Notes: generated from the sequence alone by a model not told the origin. A stretch of 64,000 nucleotides of DNA from SAR202 cluster bacterium (GCA_009392295.1 VFGW01000008.1:62001-126000), one strand, 5' to 3'. Positions 26,037 to 36,259 are shown, numbered from the stretch's first letter. A program made the numbers and translations.

Positions 26037-27061
26037 AATAGGGATACTTGATCTGATGAATTTTTTTTCGGAGATTTAATATTTAGATGTTTATATGTTT
26101 TTTCAGTTACAATTCTACCTTTTTTAGTTCTTTCTAAAAATCCTATTTGGATTAGGTATGGTTCGTAAACATCTTCTATTGTTTCTGATTCTTCACTAAT
26201 TGAAGTGGCTAAAGTATCTATTCCAACTGGGCCACCTTTGAAATTACTAATAATGGACTTCAGTAATAGACGATCATTATTATCTAGGCCTATTTCATCT
26301 ACTTCTAGCTTTGTTAATGCTTCATTTGCAACAATTCCAGTTATTTTATTGTTTGCTTTAACTTGAGCGTAATCTCTGACTCTTCGAAGTATACGATTTG
26401 CTATTCTAGGAGTGCCTCTTGATCTTTTAGCAATTTCGACAATCCCCTTTGTGTCAGCCTCGATATTTGTAATCGCAATAGATCTTTTTACAATCATTTC
26501 CATTGATTTATTGTCGTAGAAGTTTAGTCTATATACGGAGCCAAATCTGTCTCTCAAAGGCGAGCTAACCATTCCAAACCGTGTGGTAGCGCCAACAAGT
26601 GTGAATGGTTGAATTGGAAGATTCATACTTCTTGCCTTTAGGCCCTTGTCAATCATCCAAGAAACAACAAAGTCTTCCATAGCGCTATAAAGAATTTCTT
26701 CTACAGTTCTATTGAGTCTATGGATTTCGTCAATAAATAAAATTTCTCCTTTTTGCAATCTAGTTAGTATAGAAACCATATCTCCAGCTCTTTCAATAGC
26801 AGGACCAGAAGTAATTTTTATTGGAGATTCCATTTCATTTGCTAATATAGTTGATAGTGTTGTTTTGCCGAGGCCTGGGGGACCGTATAGCAAGGTATGA
26901 TCTAAAGGCTCATTACGTTGTTTAGACGCTACAATAGATATTTTTAAATTATCTACTATTTTAGTTTGTCCAATATAATCTTTTAATGATTTTGGCCTTA
27001 AAGTGTAGTCAATTTGACTATCGTTTTCTTGTTGAATTCCAGATACAACCCTCTCAGTCAA
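26033..27061 (-). CDS. ruvB: Holliday junction branch-migration ATPase RuvB
   Basis: 342 residues. Walker A GPPGLGKTTL, Walker B FIDEIHRL, sensor VGATTRFGMVSSPLRDRFG and the C-terminal winged-helix domain (EPYLIQIGFLERTKKGRI) are intact. It forms the hexameric motor of the RuvABC complex. The start is TTG; the opening DYTLRPKSLKDYIGQ matches the family. No ruvA or ruvC in this window. Confidence 0.97.
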   Translation of the reverse strand: MTERVVSGIQQENDSQIDYTLRPKSLKDYIGQTKIVDNLKISIVASKQRNEPLDHTLLYGPPGLGKTTLSTILANEMESPIKITSGPAIERAGDMVSILTRLQKGEILFIDEIHRLNRTVEEILYSAMEDFVVSWMIDKGLKARSMNLPIQPFTLVGATTRFGMVSSPLRDRFGSVYRLNFYDNKSMEMIVKRSIAITNIEADTKGIVEIAKRSRGTPRIANRILRRVRDYAQVKANNKITGIVANEALTKLEVDEIGLDNNDRLLLKSIISNFKGGPVGIDTLATSISEESETIEDVYEPYLIQIGFLERTKKGRIVTEKTYKHLNIKSPKKNSSDQVSLF

Positions 27062-27278
27062 TTTAAGTCCTTTAAAAATAATTTGAAGCTATTTACAGAG
27101 TTTACTATAAAAAATAGTATTTGTTATTTTATTTTTGAGTTTTTACTTTAAGAAGCAATATATTTTTGGTTTATTTGCAATTTGGGAACACTGAATTCAA
27201 TTTTGTAGTATTATTTATTTATATGTGTGTATCTGAATTTTATTATGATGGCTTGATAATCAATGGAGATTAATTCAA

Positions 27279-27803
27279 ATGTCACTTATTAGCTTTTTAA
27301 TTATTTTGATTCCTGTCACCGTTGTTGTATTAGTACTTTTTGTTAAATCAGCTTCGGACCAATACGAAATCTCGTCTATCGCTTATTATAATTGTGATTT
27401 AAAAAAACTTTGGACTTTAGTAACTGATTTTCCTAATCAAACTAATTGGCGAACAGGTATTATTCAAGTTGAAAAAGTTTCTGATATTTCGGGTAGAAAT
27501 ATATGGCAAGAAACTAATGCAAATGGCCAGGTTATGAAAATTGAAACACTTGAATATTCTCCTATGCGTAGATTAGTAAGAAGATTGATAAATGAAAATG
27601 AAGATGGGGAAATTATTTGGATTTATGATTTTGCAGAAGTTGGTGAAATTTCTACGCTCAAAATATCTGAACAGGGTAAATTGCTTAATCCTATATTAAA
27701 ATTAATTTCAAAAATTAATTCTTCGAAATCAAAAGTTTTAAATAGGTATTTTGAAGATGTTGCAAATGAATTGAAAGTTTCATTGAAAATTTGGAAAAGT
27801 TAA
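27279..27803 (+). CDS. SRPBCC-like protein with N-terminal membrane anchor
   Basis: 174 residues. Residues 2-24 are a hydrophobic helix (LISFLIILIPVTVVVLVLF) and the rest resembles the START/polyketide-cyclase SRPBCC fold: an opening strand ISSIAYYNCDLKKLW, the VTDFPNQTNWRTGI helix-turn, and a closing long helix. Such proteins bind hydrophobic ligands; no specific ligand can be named. ATG start. It lies 30 bases upstream of the methylmalonyl-CoA mutase gene on the same strand and could be co-transcribed. Confidence 0.7.
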   Translation: MSLISFLIILIPVTVVVLVLFVKSASDQYEISSIAYYNCDLKKLWTLVTDFPNQTNWRTGIIQVEKVSDISGRNIWQETNANGQVMKIETLEYSPMRRLVRRLINENEDGEIIWIYDFAEVGEISTLKISEQGKLLNPILKLISKINSSKSKVLNRYFEDVANELKVSLKIWKS

Positions 27804-27833
27804 TACTTAATTTTCAAAACTGGGGAAAAATTT

Positions 27834-29441
27834 ATGAAATCAAAAGAAACTGATAGAGAATATCAAAGTTTTGATAATTATCAGAGTGATGAGTCGAAAT
27901 TATCAGAAGGATTGTTGTATACGCAATCAGACATTAAGAATTTTAACCCAAAAGAAGATTTAGGTTATCCAGGTGAATATCCTTTCACTAGAGGTGTTCG
28001 TGAAAATATGTATAAAGGTCGGCTTTGGACAATGAGGCAATACTCTGGATTTGCCTCGCCTGAAAAATCAAACCAAAGATATTTACATTTACTGAAACAA
28101 GGCCAAACAGGCTTGAGTGTTGCATTTGATTTACCTACCCAGACTGGCTATGATTCTGATCACGATTTAGCATTTGGAGAAGTTGGTCGCGCAGGAGTAC
28201 CAATTAGTAGTTTGCTTGATATGGAAATATTATTAGAACAAATTCCACTGGATCAAATTAGTATTTCAATGACAATAAATTCTACTGCATGTATTTTACT
28301 TGCGATGTATATTGCTGTAGCTGATAAACAAGGGATTAAAGAAAATAATTTAAGAGGCACTTTACAGAATGATGTTTTAAAAGAATATATTTCTAGAGGT
28401 ACGTATATTTTCCCGCCAAAATCGGCAATGAAAATCACAACAGATATTTTTGAATATTGTAGTAAAAATATGCCCCTTTGGAATAGTATTAGTATAGGTG
28501 GCTATCATATGCGTGAAGCAGGAGCAACAGCTTCTCAGGAGTTAGGATTTACGTTTTCCAATGCTATTTCTTATGTTCGGGCAGCTGTTGAAGCTGGTTT
28601 AGATATTGATGATTTTGCTCCTAGACTGTCTTTTTTCTTTGCTTGTCAAAATGATTTTTTTGAAGAAATATGTAAGTTCCGAGCAGCCAGAAGAATTTGG
28701 GCTAAAATTATGAAGAATCAATTTGAAGCTAAGAGCCCAAAATCTTGGATGATGAGGTTTCATTGCCAAACAGCTGGGGTGACTTTGACTGCACAACAGC
28801 CCGATAATAATATTGTACGTACTACAATTCAGGCGTTAGCTGCTGTTTTGGGAGGAACTCAATCTTTGCATGTAAATTCAAGAGATGAAGCGTTAGCGCT
28901 ACCTACTGAACAATCTGCTGAAATTTCTTTGAGAACTCAACAAATAATTGCTCATGAATCAGGTGTCATTGATACTGTAGATCCTTTAGGGGGGTCTTAT
29001 TTTATCGAATCAAAAACCAACCAATTAGAAAAAGAAGCATTGGAATATATTGATAGGGTAGAAAATTTTGGAGGAGCTGTGAACGGAATCAGAAATAATT
29101 TTCAGTCTAAAGAAATTGAAAGTAGTGCGTATTTGCACCAATTAGATATTGAGTCAGGAAGAAAAATAATTGTAGGTGTAAATAAGTATAATTCTTTAGG
29201 CGATCAAGAAATACAAAAAGATCAAATTAACATTGAAGATAATATTAGACAAATAGATAGATTGAAAAAAATCAAATTAGATAGAGATAGTAATTTAGTT
29301 AAAAAAACTTTAGAGGATCTGAATTTTGCTGTAAAAAACAATCACAATGTTATGCCTTTTTTGATTGAATGTGTGAAAAGTTATGCTACCTTAGGTGAAA
29401 TTTCAGATATATTAAGAAATAATTTTGGAGAATATGTGTAA
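27834..29441 (+). CDS. mcmA1: Methylmalonyl-CoA mutase, catalytic subunit
   Basis: 535 residues, the stand-alone TIM-barrel subunit of a split mutase. [27 protein letters not shown] and [16 protein letters not shown] are family hallmarks. The two residues that tell methylmalonyl-CoA mutase from isobutyryl- and hydroxyisobutyryl-CoA mutases in the Propionibacterium enzyme, Tyr89 and Arg207, correspond here to Tyr70 and Arg188, supporting methylmalonyl-CoA/succinyl-CoA as substrates. The cobalamin domain is encoded separately two genes downstream. ATG start. Confidence 0.93.
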   Translation: MKSKETDREYQSFDNYQSDESKLSEGLLYTQSDIKNFNPKEDLGYPGEYPFTRGVRENMYKGRLWTMRQYSGFASPEKSNQRYLHLLKQGQTGLSVAFDLPTQTGYDSDHDLAFGEVGRAGVPISSLLDMEILLEQIPLDQISISMTINSTACILLAMYIAVADKQGIKENNLRGTLQNDVLKEYISRGTYIFPPKSAMKITTDIFEYCSKNMPLWNSISIGGYHMREAGATASQELGFTFSNAISYVRAAVEAGLDIDDFAPRLSFFFACQNDFFEEICKFRAARRIWAKIMKNQFEAKSPKSWMMRFHCQTAGVTLTAQQPDNNIVRTTIQALAAVLGGTQSLHVNSRDEALALPTEQSAEISLRTQQIIAHESGVIDTVDPLGGSYFIESKTNQLEKEALEYIDRVENFGGAVNGIRNNFQSKEIESSAYLHQLDIESGRKIIVGVNKYNSLGDQEIQKDQINIEDNIRQIDRLKKIKLDRDSNLVKKTLEDLNFAVKNNHNVMPFLIECVKSYATLGEISDILRNNFGEYV

Positions 29442-29497
29442 TTAGTGGTTATAATTTAATAAATTTTGTGCTGATAAATGCATAATTAAGAGGTAAA

Positions 29498-29956
29498 ATG
29501 TCCCAGGAAAAACATAATGTTGATCAAACTAAGGCTATATGTTTTGCAAAAAATGTAAATCATATTGCTATTACTGTAGAAGATATTAATCATACAATAA
29601 AATTTTATTCTGAAATTTTTGGTTCTGATTTAGTAGAAACTCATGTCATTGAAGATCAAGAGGTATATGCTGCCGTTATTGAAATTGGAGATTGTAAGCT
29701 TGAGTTTATTCAACCGATAGATTCAAATAGTTCAATAGCTAAATTTATAGATAAAAAAGGTTTTGGGTTACATCATTTGTGTTTGGAGGTTTCTAATTTA
29801 GGTAACGTTTTAACAAAACTTGATTTAAAAGGTATAAATTTAATCGATAAACAACCACGTGAAGGACTAGTTGGAGATATAGCTTTTATTCATCCAAAGT
29901 CTATGGGAGGAGTGCTGATGGAATTGGTAGATTCTGATAGTATCAGGAGAAATTAG
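29498..29956 (+). CDS. mce: Methylmalonyl-CoA epimerase
   Basis: 152 residues of the vicinal-oxygen-chelate fold. Two paired babbab modules are visible: VNHIAITVEDINHTIKFY with a metal-binding His, KLEFIQPI with Glu, GFGLHHLCLEVSN with the next His, and GVLMELVD with the final Glu. It interconverts the (S) and (R) forms so that the mutase can act. It is placed between the two mutase subunits; a three-base gap leads to the small subunit. Confidence 0.92.
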   Translation: MSQEKHNVDQTKAICFAKNVNHIAITVEDINHTIKFYSEIFGSDLVETHVIEDQEVYAAVIEIGDCKLEFIQPIDSNSSIAKFIDKKGFGLHHLCLEVSNLGNVLTKLDLKGINLIDKQPREGLVGDIAFIHPKSMGGVLMELVDSDSIRRN

Positions 29957-29959
29957 ATA

Positions 29960-30349
29960 TTGAAATCTCCAAAAATATTATTAAGTAAAGTTGGATTAGA
30001 TGGGCACGATAGAGGTGTAAAGGTGATATTTCGAGCTTTACAAGATGCGGGTATTGACGTTTTTTATACGGGAATACGGAATACTCCAAAATCTATAGTT
30101 GAAACTGCAATTGATAAAAAAGTTGACATTATAGGTGTTAGTATACTTTCAGGCGCGCATTTGGATTTATTTCCTAAGATTTTTCAAGAATTGTCCAAAA
30201 GGAACGCACAAAATATTGTTGTGATTGCTGGTGGAATAATTCCGGATAAAGATCGGATAATATTAGAAGACATGGGAGTTGAATTAATACTTGGTCCAGG
30301 AAGTGAGACTGATCAAATAGTTGCATTTATTAAAAATAATAGAGGGTAA
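29960..30349 (+). CDS. mcmA2: Methylmalonyl-CoA mutase, cobalamin-binding subunit
   Basis: 129 residues. The B12-binding motif DGHDRG supplies the His that replaces the lower axial base of adenosylcobalamin; the later SILSGAHLDLFP and VIAGGIIPDKD are also typical, and the fold is a flavodoxin-like Rossmann domain. It completes the mutase with the catalytic subunit. TTG start immediately after the epimerase; no strong separate ribosome site, so translation is likely coupled. Confidence 0.93.
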   Translation: MKSPKILLSKVGLDGHDRGVKVIFRALQDAGIDVFYTGIRNTPKSIVETAIDKKVDIIGVSILSGAHLDLFPKIFQELSKRNAQNIVVIAGGIIPDKDRIILEDMGVELILGPGSETDQIVAFIKNNRG

Positions 30350-30375
30350 ATATTTCATAATATTGGAAAAGTTAT

Positions 30376-30684
30376 ATGAGTGATTCGGTAATAATTAATA
30401 TTGATAATGATAAGGTGTTTGTTAACTTTGATGATGGTCATTTAGGAAAATATTTGGCAAGGTCGCTTAGATTGAATTGTGCCTGTGCTGAATGTATTGA
30501 GGAATGGACGGGGAAGCCATTGCTTAACCCTTTTACTGTGGATTCAAATATTGTTGCAGAAGATTATTTGTTAGTTGGAAAGTACGCTGTTCAGTTTCTG
30601 TGGAGTGATGGTCACTTTACAGGAATTTTCCCATTTGAAGTTTTAAGACAACTTTGTGAATGTGAAATTTGTAAACCTGAATAG
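30376..30684 (+). CDS. DUF971-family protein
   Basis: 102 residues. The family motif LRLNCACAECIEEWTG is clear (DUF971, also the N-terminal domain of gamma-butyrobetaine hydroxylase-like proteins). A second Cys cluster CECEIC lies at the C terminus, so the protein has two C-x-C-x2-C sites (C35/37/40 and C94/96/99), suggesting metal binding. Its family is often linked to iron-sulfur carrier genes; here it follows the methylmalonyl-CoA mutase cluster and converges with moaA three bases away. Confidence 0.85.
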   Translation: MSDSVIINIDNDKVFVNFDDGHLGKYLARSLRLNCACAECIEEWTGKPLLNPFTVDSNIVAEDYLLVGKYAVQFLWSDGHFTGIFPFEVLRQLCECEICKPE

Positions 30685-30687
30685 TTT

Positions 30688-31707
30688 TTACCCTCCTATA
30701 TGATACATTTCTACTTTTTTAGTTGATTTATTTATGTTACTAGATCGATCAATGGAGTATTTGTCTGTTCTTGTCTGCCAAGTTTTTTTAATTAATGATC
30801 TTAAATCTTGACCATTACTTGATCTTAATATTTTTTTCATATCAGTACCAGTATTACTAAATAAACAAGTGTAAAGACTTCCTTCAGGTGATAATCTCAG
30901 CCGTGTACAGTTACCGCAAAAGGGTTGTGTTACAGATGCTATTATTCCAATTTCTCCTGATCCATCTTTGTATTGATACCTTGATGCAACTTCTCCAAAA
31001 TATGTGGGTGCGATTGGTCGTATAGGCATTTTAGAATTGATAATTTGAACAATTTCCTTAGCTGACACAACTTTGTTTAAATTCCACTTATTTAATGTAC
31101 CCACATCCATAAATTCAATAAATCTCAAAATATGACCTTTAGCTTTAAAATATTCAGCCATATCAATAATAGAATTTTCATTGATACCTTTTTCAACTAC
31201 GCAATTGATTTTGATGGGCATAAATCCTGCTTTTTCAGCTGCTTCAATTCCTTTAAGTACCTTAGATACATCAATATTTCTCCCATTAACTTTCTTAAAA
31301 ATTTCGTTGTTTAAACTGTCTAAACTAACGGTTATGCGATCTAGACCAGAGTCTCTTAATTTTTGTGCTTTTTGAGGCAATAAATAACCATTAGTTGTGA
31401 GAGTTAATTCTTTTATTCCAGATATTTTTGATAGATCAAAAACTAAATCTTCAATTTTATCTCTTAGTAACGGTTCTCCGCCTGTTAATCGAACTTTTTG
31501 TACCCCCATCTCCACTAATATTTCAGTGATGGTTATTATTTCTTCAAAATTGAGTAAAGAAGATTTATTAATAAATTGGTATTTATGCCCATAAATTTGT
31601 TCTGGCATACAATACGTACATCGAAAATTACACCTATCTGTTACAGATATCCGTAGATCTTTGATTGGTCTAGATAACTTATCAGTAATTGTAGATTTTT
31701 TTTCCAT
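30688..31707 (-). CDS. moaA: GTP 3',8-cyclase (molybdenum cofactor biosynthesis)
   Basis: 339 residues. The radical-SAM cluster motif CNFRCTYC, the SAM-binding LTGGEPLL, and the second [4Fe-4S] site with FCGNCTRLRLSPEGSLYTC are present; the protein ends in the Gly-Gly tail required for catalysis. It starts molybdopterin synthesis from GTP. No other moa/moe gene is adjacent, but the FDH-like subunit at the start of the window belongs to a family that uses this cofactor. ATG start. Confidence 0.97.
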   Translation of the reverse strand: MEKKSTITDKLSRPIKDLRISVTDRCNFRCTYCMPEQIYGHKYQFINKSSLLNFEEIITITEILVEMGVQKVRLTGGEPLLRDKIEDLVFDLSKISGIKELTLTTNGYLLPQKAQKLRDSGLDRITVSLDSLNNEIFKKVNGRNIDVSKVLKGIEAAEKAGFMPIKINCVVEKGINENSIIDMAEYFKAKGHILRFIEFMDVGTLNKWNLNKVVSAKEIVQIINSKMPIRPIAPTYFGEVASRYQYKDGSGEIGIIASVTQPFCGNCTRLRLSPEGSLYTCLFSNTGTDMKKILRSSNGQDLRSLIKKTWQTRTDKYSIDRSSNINKSTKKVEMYHIGG

Positions 31708-31748
31708 TTTGATAGCATCTTTTCTTTGTGATATGAAATTGAATTCTA

Positions 31749-32339
31749 TCAGGTCTTAAGATGTAGCAAAATCTTTTTTGCTGCTATTGCTCGATGACTG
31801 ATATTATTTTTTTCTTTTGGATTTAATTCAGCAACAGTTTTCTTATATTTTTGCAAGTAAAATATTGGATCATACCCAAAACCATTGTAGCCTTTTTGTT
31901 TAAATTCAATCATTCCCTCTAATGTACCTTCTTCAATAAGTGTTTTCCCATTTGGCCAAGCGATTGCTATAGCGCATCTAAATCTTGCTTGTCGTTTTGT
32001 TTTTGGAATTCCAGACAACTGTTTAAGGACTAATTCCACTCTGTCGTCATCAGTAAGTTTTTTTCCTCCGTACCTGGCTGAATAAATTCCAGGACGACCT
32101 CTTAATGCATCAATTTCTAATCCTGAATCATCAGCAATTGAAATTAATTGTGAAGACTTGCAAAATTCTTTCGCTTTGATTAATGCATTTTCAGAAAATG
32201 AGAGACCATTTTCATTAACTTTCAGATTGATATTTTCATTTTTAGGATGAGTAATTAGAAAAGGCGCATCTGCAAATATAGATGAAAATTCTTTGATTTT
32301 GTGAATATTTGTTGTGCCTAATAAAAGCTTTTTTAGCAT
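31749..32339 (-). CDS. rdgB: XTP/dITP diphosphatase
   Basis: 196 residues of the Ham1/RdgB family. TTNIHKIKEF, the metal-binding ADDSGLEIDALRGRPGIYSARYGG, and GFGYDPIF with the closing SHRAIAAKK helix are conserved. It removes non-canonical purine nucleoside triphosphates. ATG start; three bases separate it from the upstream aldolase, suggesting an operon. Confidence 0.96.
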   Translation of the reverse strand: MLKKLLLGTTNIHKIKEFSSIFADAPFLITHPKNENINLKVNENGLSFSENALIKAKEFCKSSQLISIADDSGLEIDALRGRPGIYSARYGGKKLTDDDRVELVLKQLSGIPKTKRQARFRCAIAIAWPNGKTLIEEGTLEGMIEFKQKGYNGFGYDPIFYLQKYKKTVAELNPKEKNNISHRAIAAKKILLHLKT

Positions 32340-32342
32340 TTG

Positions 32343-33350
32343 TTATTTATAAGAACCGTTTCTAGCAGCACTTGTATCTTTAGCTCTTGAATGGAAAGCA
32401 TTTTGTGCAAGTGTAATGTTTTTTTCATTTCCACTCCATGCTTCTAAGGGTGCACTTTGTAAACCTCTACCATATGAAAAACTAAGTTCCCATGGTGTAT
32501 GAATTTTTTTTGCGATGACGTTTATATGGTGAAGATTGATTGTGGCATCATTATCAGTTTGGCCGCCTGACAGAAATACAATTCCAGGTACAGATGCAGG
32601 TACGCAATCCATTAGGCATTTGACAGTGTATTCAGCAACTTTTTCTGGATTATGGGGCTCATTTGAATCTTTGCCAGGAATAATCATGTTGGGCTTTAAT
32701 AATGTCCCGTTAAGATTAATTTTTTGTTTATGTAATTCATAATATACTTCATTTAATACAGTATGTGAAACTTCATAGCATTTTTCTATGGAATGAGAGC
32801 CATCCATTAATACTTCTGGTTCTACTATAGGAACTAAGTTTGCTTCTTGGCTTAAAGAAGCAAAACGTGCTAATGCATGTGCATTAGTTTTAATTGCATA
32901 ATCAGAGGGCTCTTCATTACTTATGTTTATTACGGCTCTCCATTTTGTAAATGATGCACCTAATTCATGATATTCTAGTAAACGTTCTCTTAATCCGTCC
33001 AAGCCTTCAGTTATAGTTTCATTTTTAGTGCCTGATAAAGGTTTGGCTCCAGTATCTACTTTGATTCCAGCTTGGATACCTTGGTTTTTTAAAATAGAAA
33101 CTAAAGATTCTCCAGTTTCATTTTTTTGTCTTATAGTTTCATCAAAAAGTATTACCCCGCTAATGAAATCGGATATTCCTGGAGTTTTAAACAACATTTC
33201 TCTATATGATTTGCGATTAACTTCAGTTGACTCTACATTGATTGAATCAAATCTCTTTTTTATTGTATTGGAGCTTTCGTCAGCAGCTAATATTCCTTTT
33301 TTTGGCGCTACTAATGCTGCTGCAGTTTGTGAGAGGTTTGTTAGATCCAT
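32343..33350 (-). CDS. Class I fructose-bisphosphate aldolase
   Basis: 335 residues of the eukaryote-like Schiff-base class. GILAADESS, the lysine pair of KVDTGAKPL and FTKWRAV, and the Schiff-base lysine in LNGTLLKPNMI are present, as well as LSGGQTDNDA. It splits or forms fructose 1,6-bisphosphate. It sits in a minus-strand block with fructose bisphosphatase and split transketolase, so gluconeogenic or pentose-phosphate flux is likely. ATG start. Confidence 0.95.
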   Translation of the reverse strand: MDLTNLSQTAAALVAPKKGILAADESSNTIKKRFDSINVESTEVNRKSYREMLFKTPGISDFISGVILFDETIRQKNETGESLVSILKNQGIQAGIKVDTGAKPLSGTKNETITEGLDGLRERLLEYHELGASFTKWRAVINISNEEPSDYAIKTNAHALARFASLSQEANLVPIVEPEVLMDGSHSIEKCYEVSHTVLNEVYYELHKQKINLNGTLLKPNMIIPGKDSNEPHNPEKVAEYTVKCLMDCVPASVPGIVFLSGGQTDNDATINLHHINVIAKKIHTPWELSFSYGRGLQSAPLEAWSGNEKNITLAQNAFHSRAKDTSAARNGSYK

Positions 33351-33392
33351 TCTGAGCTTTTCCTTTCTTGATATTTTGATGTTATCTTCTCA

Positions 33393-34331
33393 TTAGATTA
33401 AGATATTTTCAATCACATTTGAATTTCCTATAAACAATGGGATTCTTTCATGTAAGGTCTTTGGTTTAATATCCAATATATTGTTAGATCCATTTGTGCC
33501 TATTCCACCAGCTCTTTCAGCTATAAAAGATAAAGGATTTGCCTCGTACATTAATCTTAATTTTCCATTAGGGTTCTTGGAGTCTTTTGGATATAAAAAT
33601 ACACCACCTTCAAGTAAGTTTCTATGAAAGTCGGCAACTAATGATCCTATATATCGTAAAGAATATGTTTTTTGTAACTTGGCTATAGAATTTTGTATAT
33701 TAGTATTGAAATATTGAAAGTTTCCATAATTCACACTGTAGTATTTACATTTTCCAGGAATAGTTATATTTGATTTAGACAAAATAAAAGCATTATTTTG
33801 GGTATCTAGGATGAAGCATTGTACTCCTTTTTGTGAGGCAATTACCATTACCGTGCTAGAGCCATAAACTACATATGCAGAAGCTATTTGCTCCCTGCCT
33901 GCTTTTAACAGGGAATTTTCGGATAATTTCTCATTTTCTTTAGCATGCCAAATCCCGAAAATAGAACCTATATTTACGCCAACATCTATATTGCTAGAGC
34001 CATCTAGAGGGTCCATGTTAATTAAAAAATTAGATATCGAGTGATTAAAAGTTTCTGGATTTTCTAATTCTTCGCAACCTACCATAGCTACATTTTCTGA
34101 TTCCTTGAATTTTTCTAGAAATATATTGTTAGCTAAAATGTCTAATTTTTTAACATCTTCATTTTGAATGTTTTTTGTACCAGTTGAACCTTCAAGATTT
34201 TCTAAACTTAATCTGGAAATTTTTTTTTGAATTAAAATTGAGCCCTGAGAAATTGCAGTTAAAACCGAAGCAAGTCCTGAATCGAATTTTGAATAATCTA
34301 AAAATTTTTTTAATTCCAAATCAAAATCCAC
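33393..34331 (-). CDS. fbp: Fructose-1,6-bisphosphatase, class I
   Basis: 312 residues. The metal site MDPLDGSSNIDVGVNIGSIF, the substrate region YSVNYGNFQYF (usually Y-S-x-N), RYIGSLVADFHRNLLEGGVFLYP and LRLMYEANP identify the class I enzyme. GTG start. It removes the C1 phosphate in gluconeogenesis or carbon fixation. Slightly shorter than E. coli Fbp (332) but with all motifs. Confidence 0.95.
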   Translation of the reverse strand: MDFDLELKKFLDYSKFDSGLASVLTAISQGSILIQKKISRLSLENLEGSTGTKNIQNEDVKKLDILANNIFLEKFKESENVAMVGCEELENPETFNHSISNFLINMDPLDGSSNIDVGVNIGSIFGIWHAKENEKLSENSLLKAGREQIASAYVVYGSSTVMVIASQKGVQCFILDTQNNAFILSKSNITIPGKCKYYSVNYGNFQYFNTNIQNSIAKLQKTYSLRYIGSLVADFHRNLLEGGVFLYPKDSKNPNGKLRLMYEANPLSFIAERAGGIGTNGSNNILDIKPKTLHERIPLFIGNSNVIENILI

Positions 34332-34349
34332 CTAACCTAATTCAATATA

Positions 34350-35300
34350 TTATTTTATTTTTCTAGAAATCACTTTTTCGACTGCCTTTTCTATATCAGA
34401 ATCAGTTAAGTGATATTTTTTTAATAGTTCTTCTGCGCTTCCTGATTCAGCGTATTGATTGATAGCTACACATTCCAAGGGAGTGGGAATGTGTTGTGAA
34501 AGTGTGTGAGCAACAATAGAGGATAATCCTCCATTAATAAAATGTTCTTCAGCAGTTACAATAGCATTTGTTTCTTTTGCAGCATTTAAAATTGAATTCG
34601 TATCGATAGGTTTTATCGTGGGCATATTTAATATTCTGCAAGAGATCCCTTTTTTTTCAAGATTATTAGCTGCATGCAATGCTGCAATTACCATTATTCC
34701 ACAAGCTATAATCGTAACATCTGTACCATTTTTTATTAATTCTGATTTGCCAAATTGAAAGTTTTCATTTTTATGTATTATAGGAGTGGCAGGACGTGAT
34801 AATCGTATATAAAAAGGTCCCTTTGTATTAATAGCGTATTTAATTGCGGATTTTGTTTCAACACTATCTGTTGGGACAATAATATTGAAATTTGGGAGTG
34901 CATTCATTATTGCTATATCTTCAATACTCTGAGCTGAAACTCCATCTTGTCCAGTAATTAAACCTGCGTGAGTGACAATTATTTTTACATCTAAATTAGA
35001 TTGTGAAACACCAACTCTGATTTGATCATAAGGCCTACTAGAACCAAAAACTGCAAATGTGCTGACAATTGGTATTTTACCTGAAGATGCTAAACCTGCA
35101 GCCACACTAACCATATTTTGTTCAGCTGGTCCGAAATCAAAAAATCTATCTGGGTATGCTGCTGCAAATTTATTTGCATGAGTGGATTTACTTAAATCTC
35201 CTCCAAGCACAACAATTTTCTCATTTGTTTTTCCCAGTTCAACTAATGTTTCTCCAGCAACAACTCTGGTTTCTGACATTTCAAGGTTATTTAAATTCAT
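34350..35300 (-). CDS. Transketolase, C-terminal subunit
   Basis: 316 residues: the pyrimidine-binding and C-terminal transketolase domains encoded separately from the thiamine-diphosphate-binding half. TRVVAGETLVELGK, the catalytic Glu region FFDFGPAEQNMVSVAAGLA and THAGLITGQDGVSAQ are typical. It must combine with the N-terminal subunit encoded upstream, a known arrangement in many bacteria and archaea. ATG start 33 bases after its partner. Confidence 0.94.
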   Translation of the reverse strand: MNLNNLEMSETRVVAGETLVELGKTNEKIVVLGGDLSKSTHANKFAAAYPDRFFDFGPAEQNMVSVAAGLASSGKIPIVSTFAVFGSSRPYDQIRVGVSQSNLDVKIIVTHAGLITGQDGVSAQSIEDIAIMNALPNFNIIVPTDSVETKSAIKYAINTKGPFYIRLSRPATPIIHKNENFQFGKSELIKNGTDVTIIACGIMVIAALHAANNLEKKGISCRILNMPTIKPIDTNSILNAAKETNAIVTAEEHFINGGLSSIVAHTLSQHIPTPLECVAINQYAESGSAEELLKKYHLTDSDIEKAVEKVISRKIK

Positions 35301-35333
35301 TTATTTTCCAGTCTAATTATTATCTTCAAAACT

Positions 35334-36176
35334 TTAAGCATCATCTATTTCTTTCAATGCAAGTAATAATTCTTTATCATCAGGTGATTTGCCATGGAAA
35401 GCGGGATTATTTTCCATGAAACTTACACCCTTTCCTTTTACGGTGTCAGCAATTAATACAGTTGGGTTTTCAGATTGATTTTTTGCCAAATTGAAACTGT
35501 CAATTAGTTCAGCAAAAGAATGTCCATTGATTTTTGAAGTGTTCCATCCAAAAGATTTCCATTTATCCTCAAAGGGCTCTAATGACATGACTTCGTCAGT
35601 GAATCTATCATTTTGAATTTTATTTCTATCAACAATTGCTATTAAGTTATTCAGCTTATGATGAGAAGCAGACATTGCAGCTTCCCAAATTTGTCCTTCA
35701 TCACATTCGCCATCGCCTAAAAGGACATATGTATTAGATTTTAAGTTGTCTAATTTAGATGCAATTGCTGTTCCAACTCCAAATGATAACCCCTGACCTA
35801 AAGAGCCACCAGACATTTCTACTCCAGGAGTTTTGATATGTGAATGCCCTTGTATTCTACTGTTGATTTGTCTAAATGTTTTCAGTTCACTTTCAGGGAA
35901 ATAACCTGCCTCTGCTAGAGTTGCGTATAAAACCGGGCAAGCATGAGCTTTGCTAAGTATAAATTTATCTCTTTCTGTCCATTTTGGGTCTATTGGTTTA
36001 TGGTTCATTATTTTGAAGTAAAGTGTTGTTAAAATTTCAACTGAAGATAGGGCTCCACCAGGATGACCGCTTCCTGCGGTATGGGTCATTTTGATTATAT
36101 TTTTTCGAATCTTTTTAGAGATCTCTGTTAAATTATTGATAGTGATATTATTTTGGTTCAATTTTGTGCCAATCAT
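35334..36176 (-). CDS. Transketolase, N-terminal subunit
   Basis: 280 residues. The thiamine-diphosphate and metal motif GDGECDEGQIWEAAMSASHH with LIAIVDRNKIQND, and the opening TAGSGHPGGALSSVEILTTLYF, are clear. It forms the other half of split transketolase. The thiamine operon elsewhere in the window would supply its cofactor. ATG start; upstream is a 56-residue membrane-protein gene on the same strand. Confidence 0.95.
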   Translation of the reverse strand: MIGTKLNQNNITINNLTEISKKIRKNIIKMTHTAGSGHPGGALSSVEILTTLYFKIMNHKPIDPKWTERDKFILSKAHACPVLYATLAEAGYFPESELKTFRQINSRIQGHSHIKTPGVEMSGGSLGQGLSFGVGTAIASKLDNLKSNTYVLLGDGECDEGQIWEAAMSASHHKLNNLIAIVDRNKIQNDRFTDEVMSLEPFEDKWKSFGWNTSKINGHSFAELIDSFNLAKNQSENPTVLIADTVKGKGVSFMENNPAFHGKSPDDKELLLALKEIDDA

Positions 36177-36259
36177 AAAATATTGAGTTAGATTTAAATT
36201 TCATTATATAGATAATCAATATATTTTTCTATTTCATAATAAGATGATTTGAATAATTA

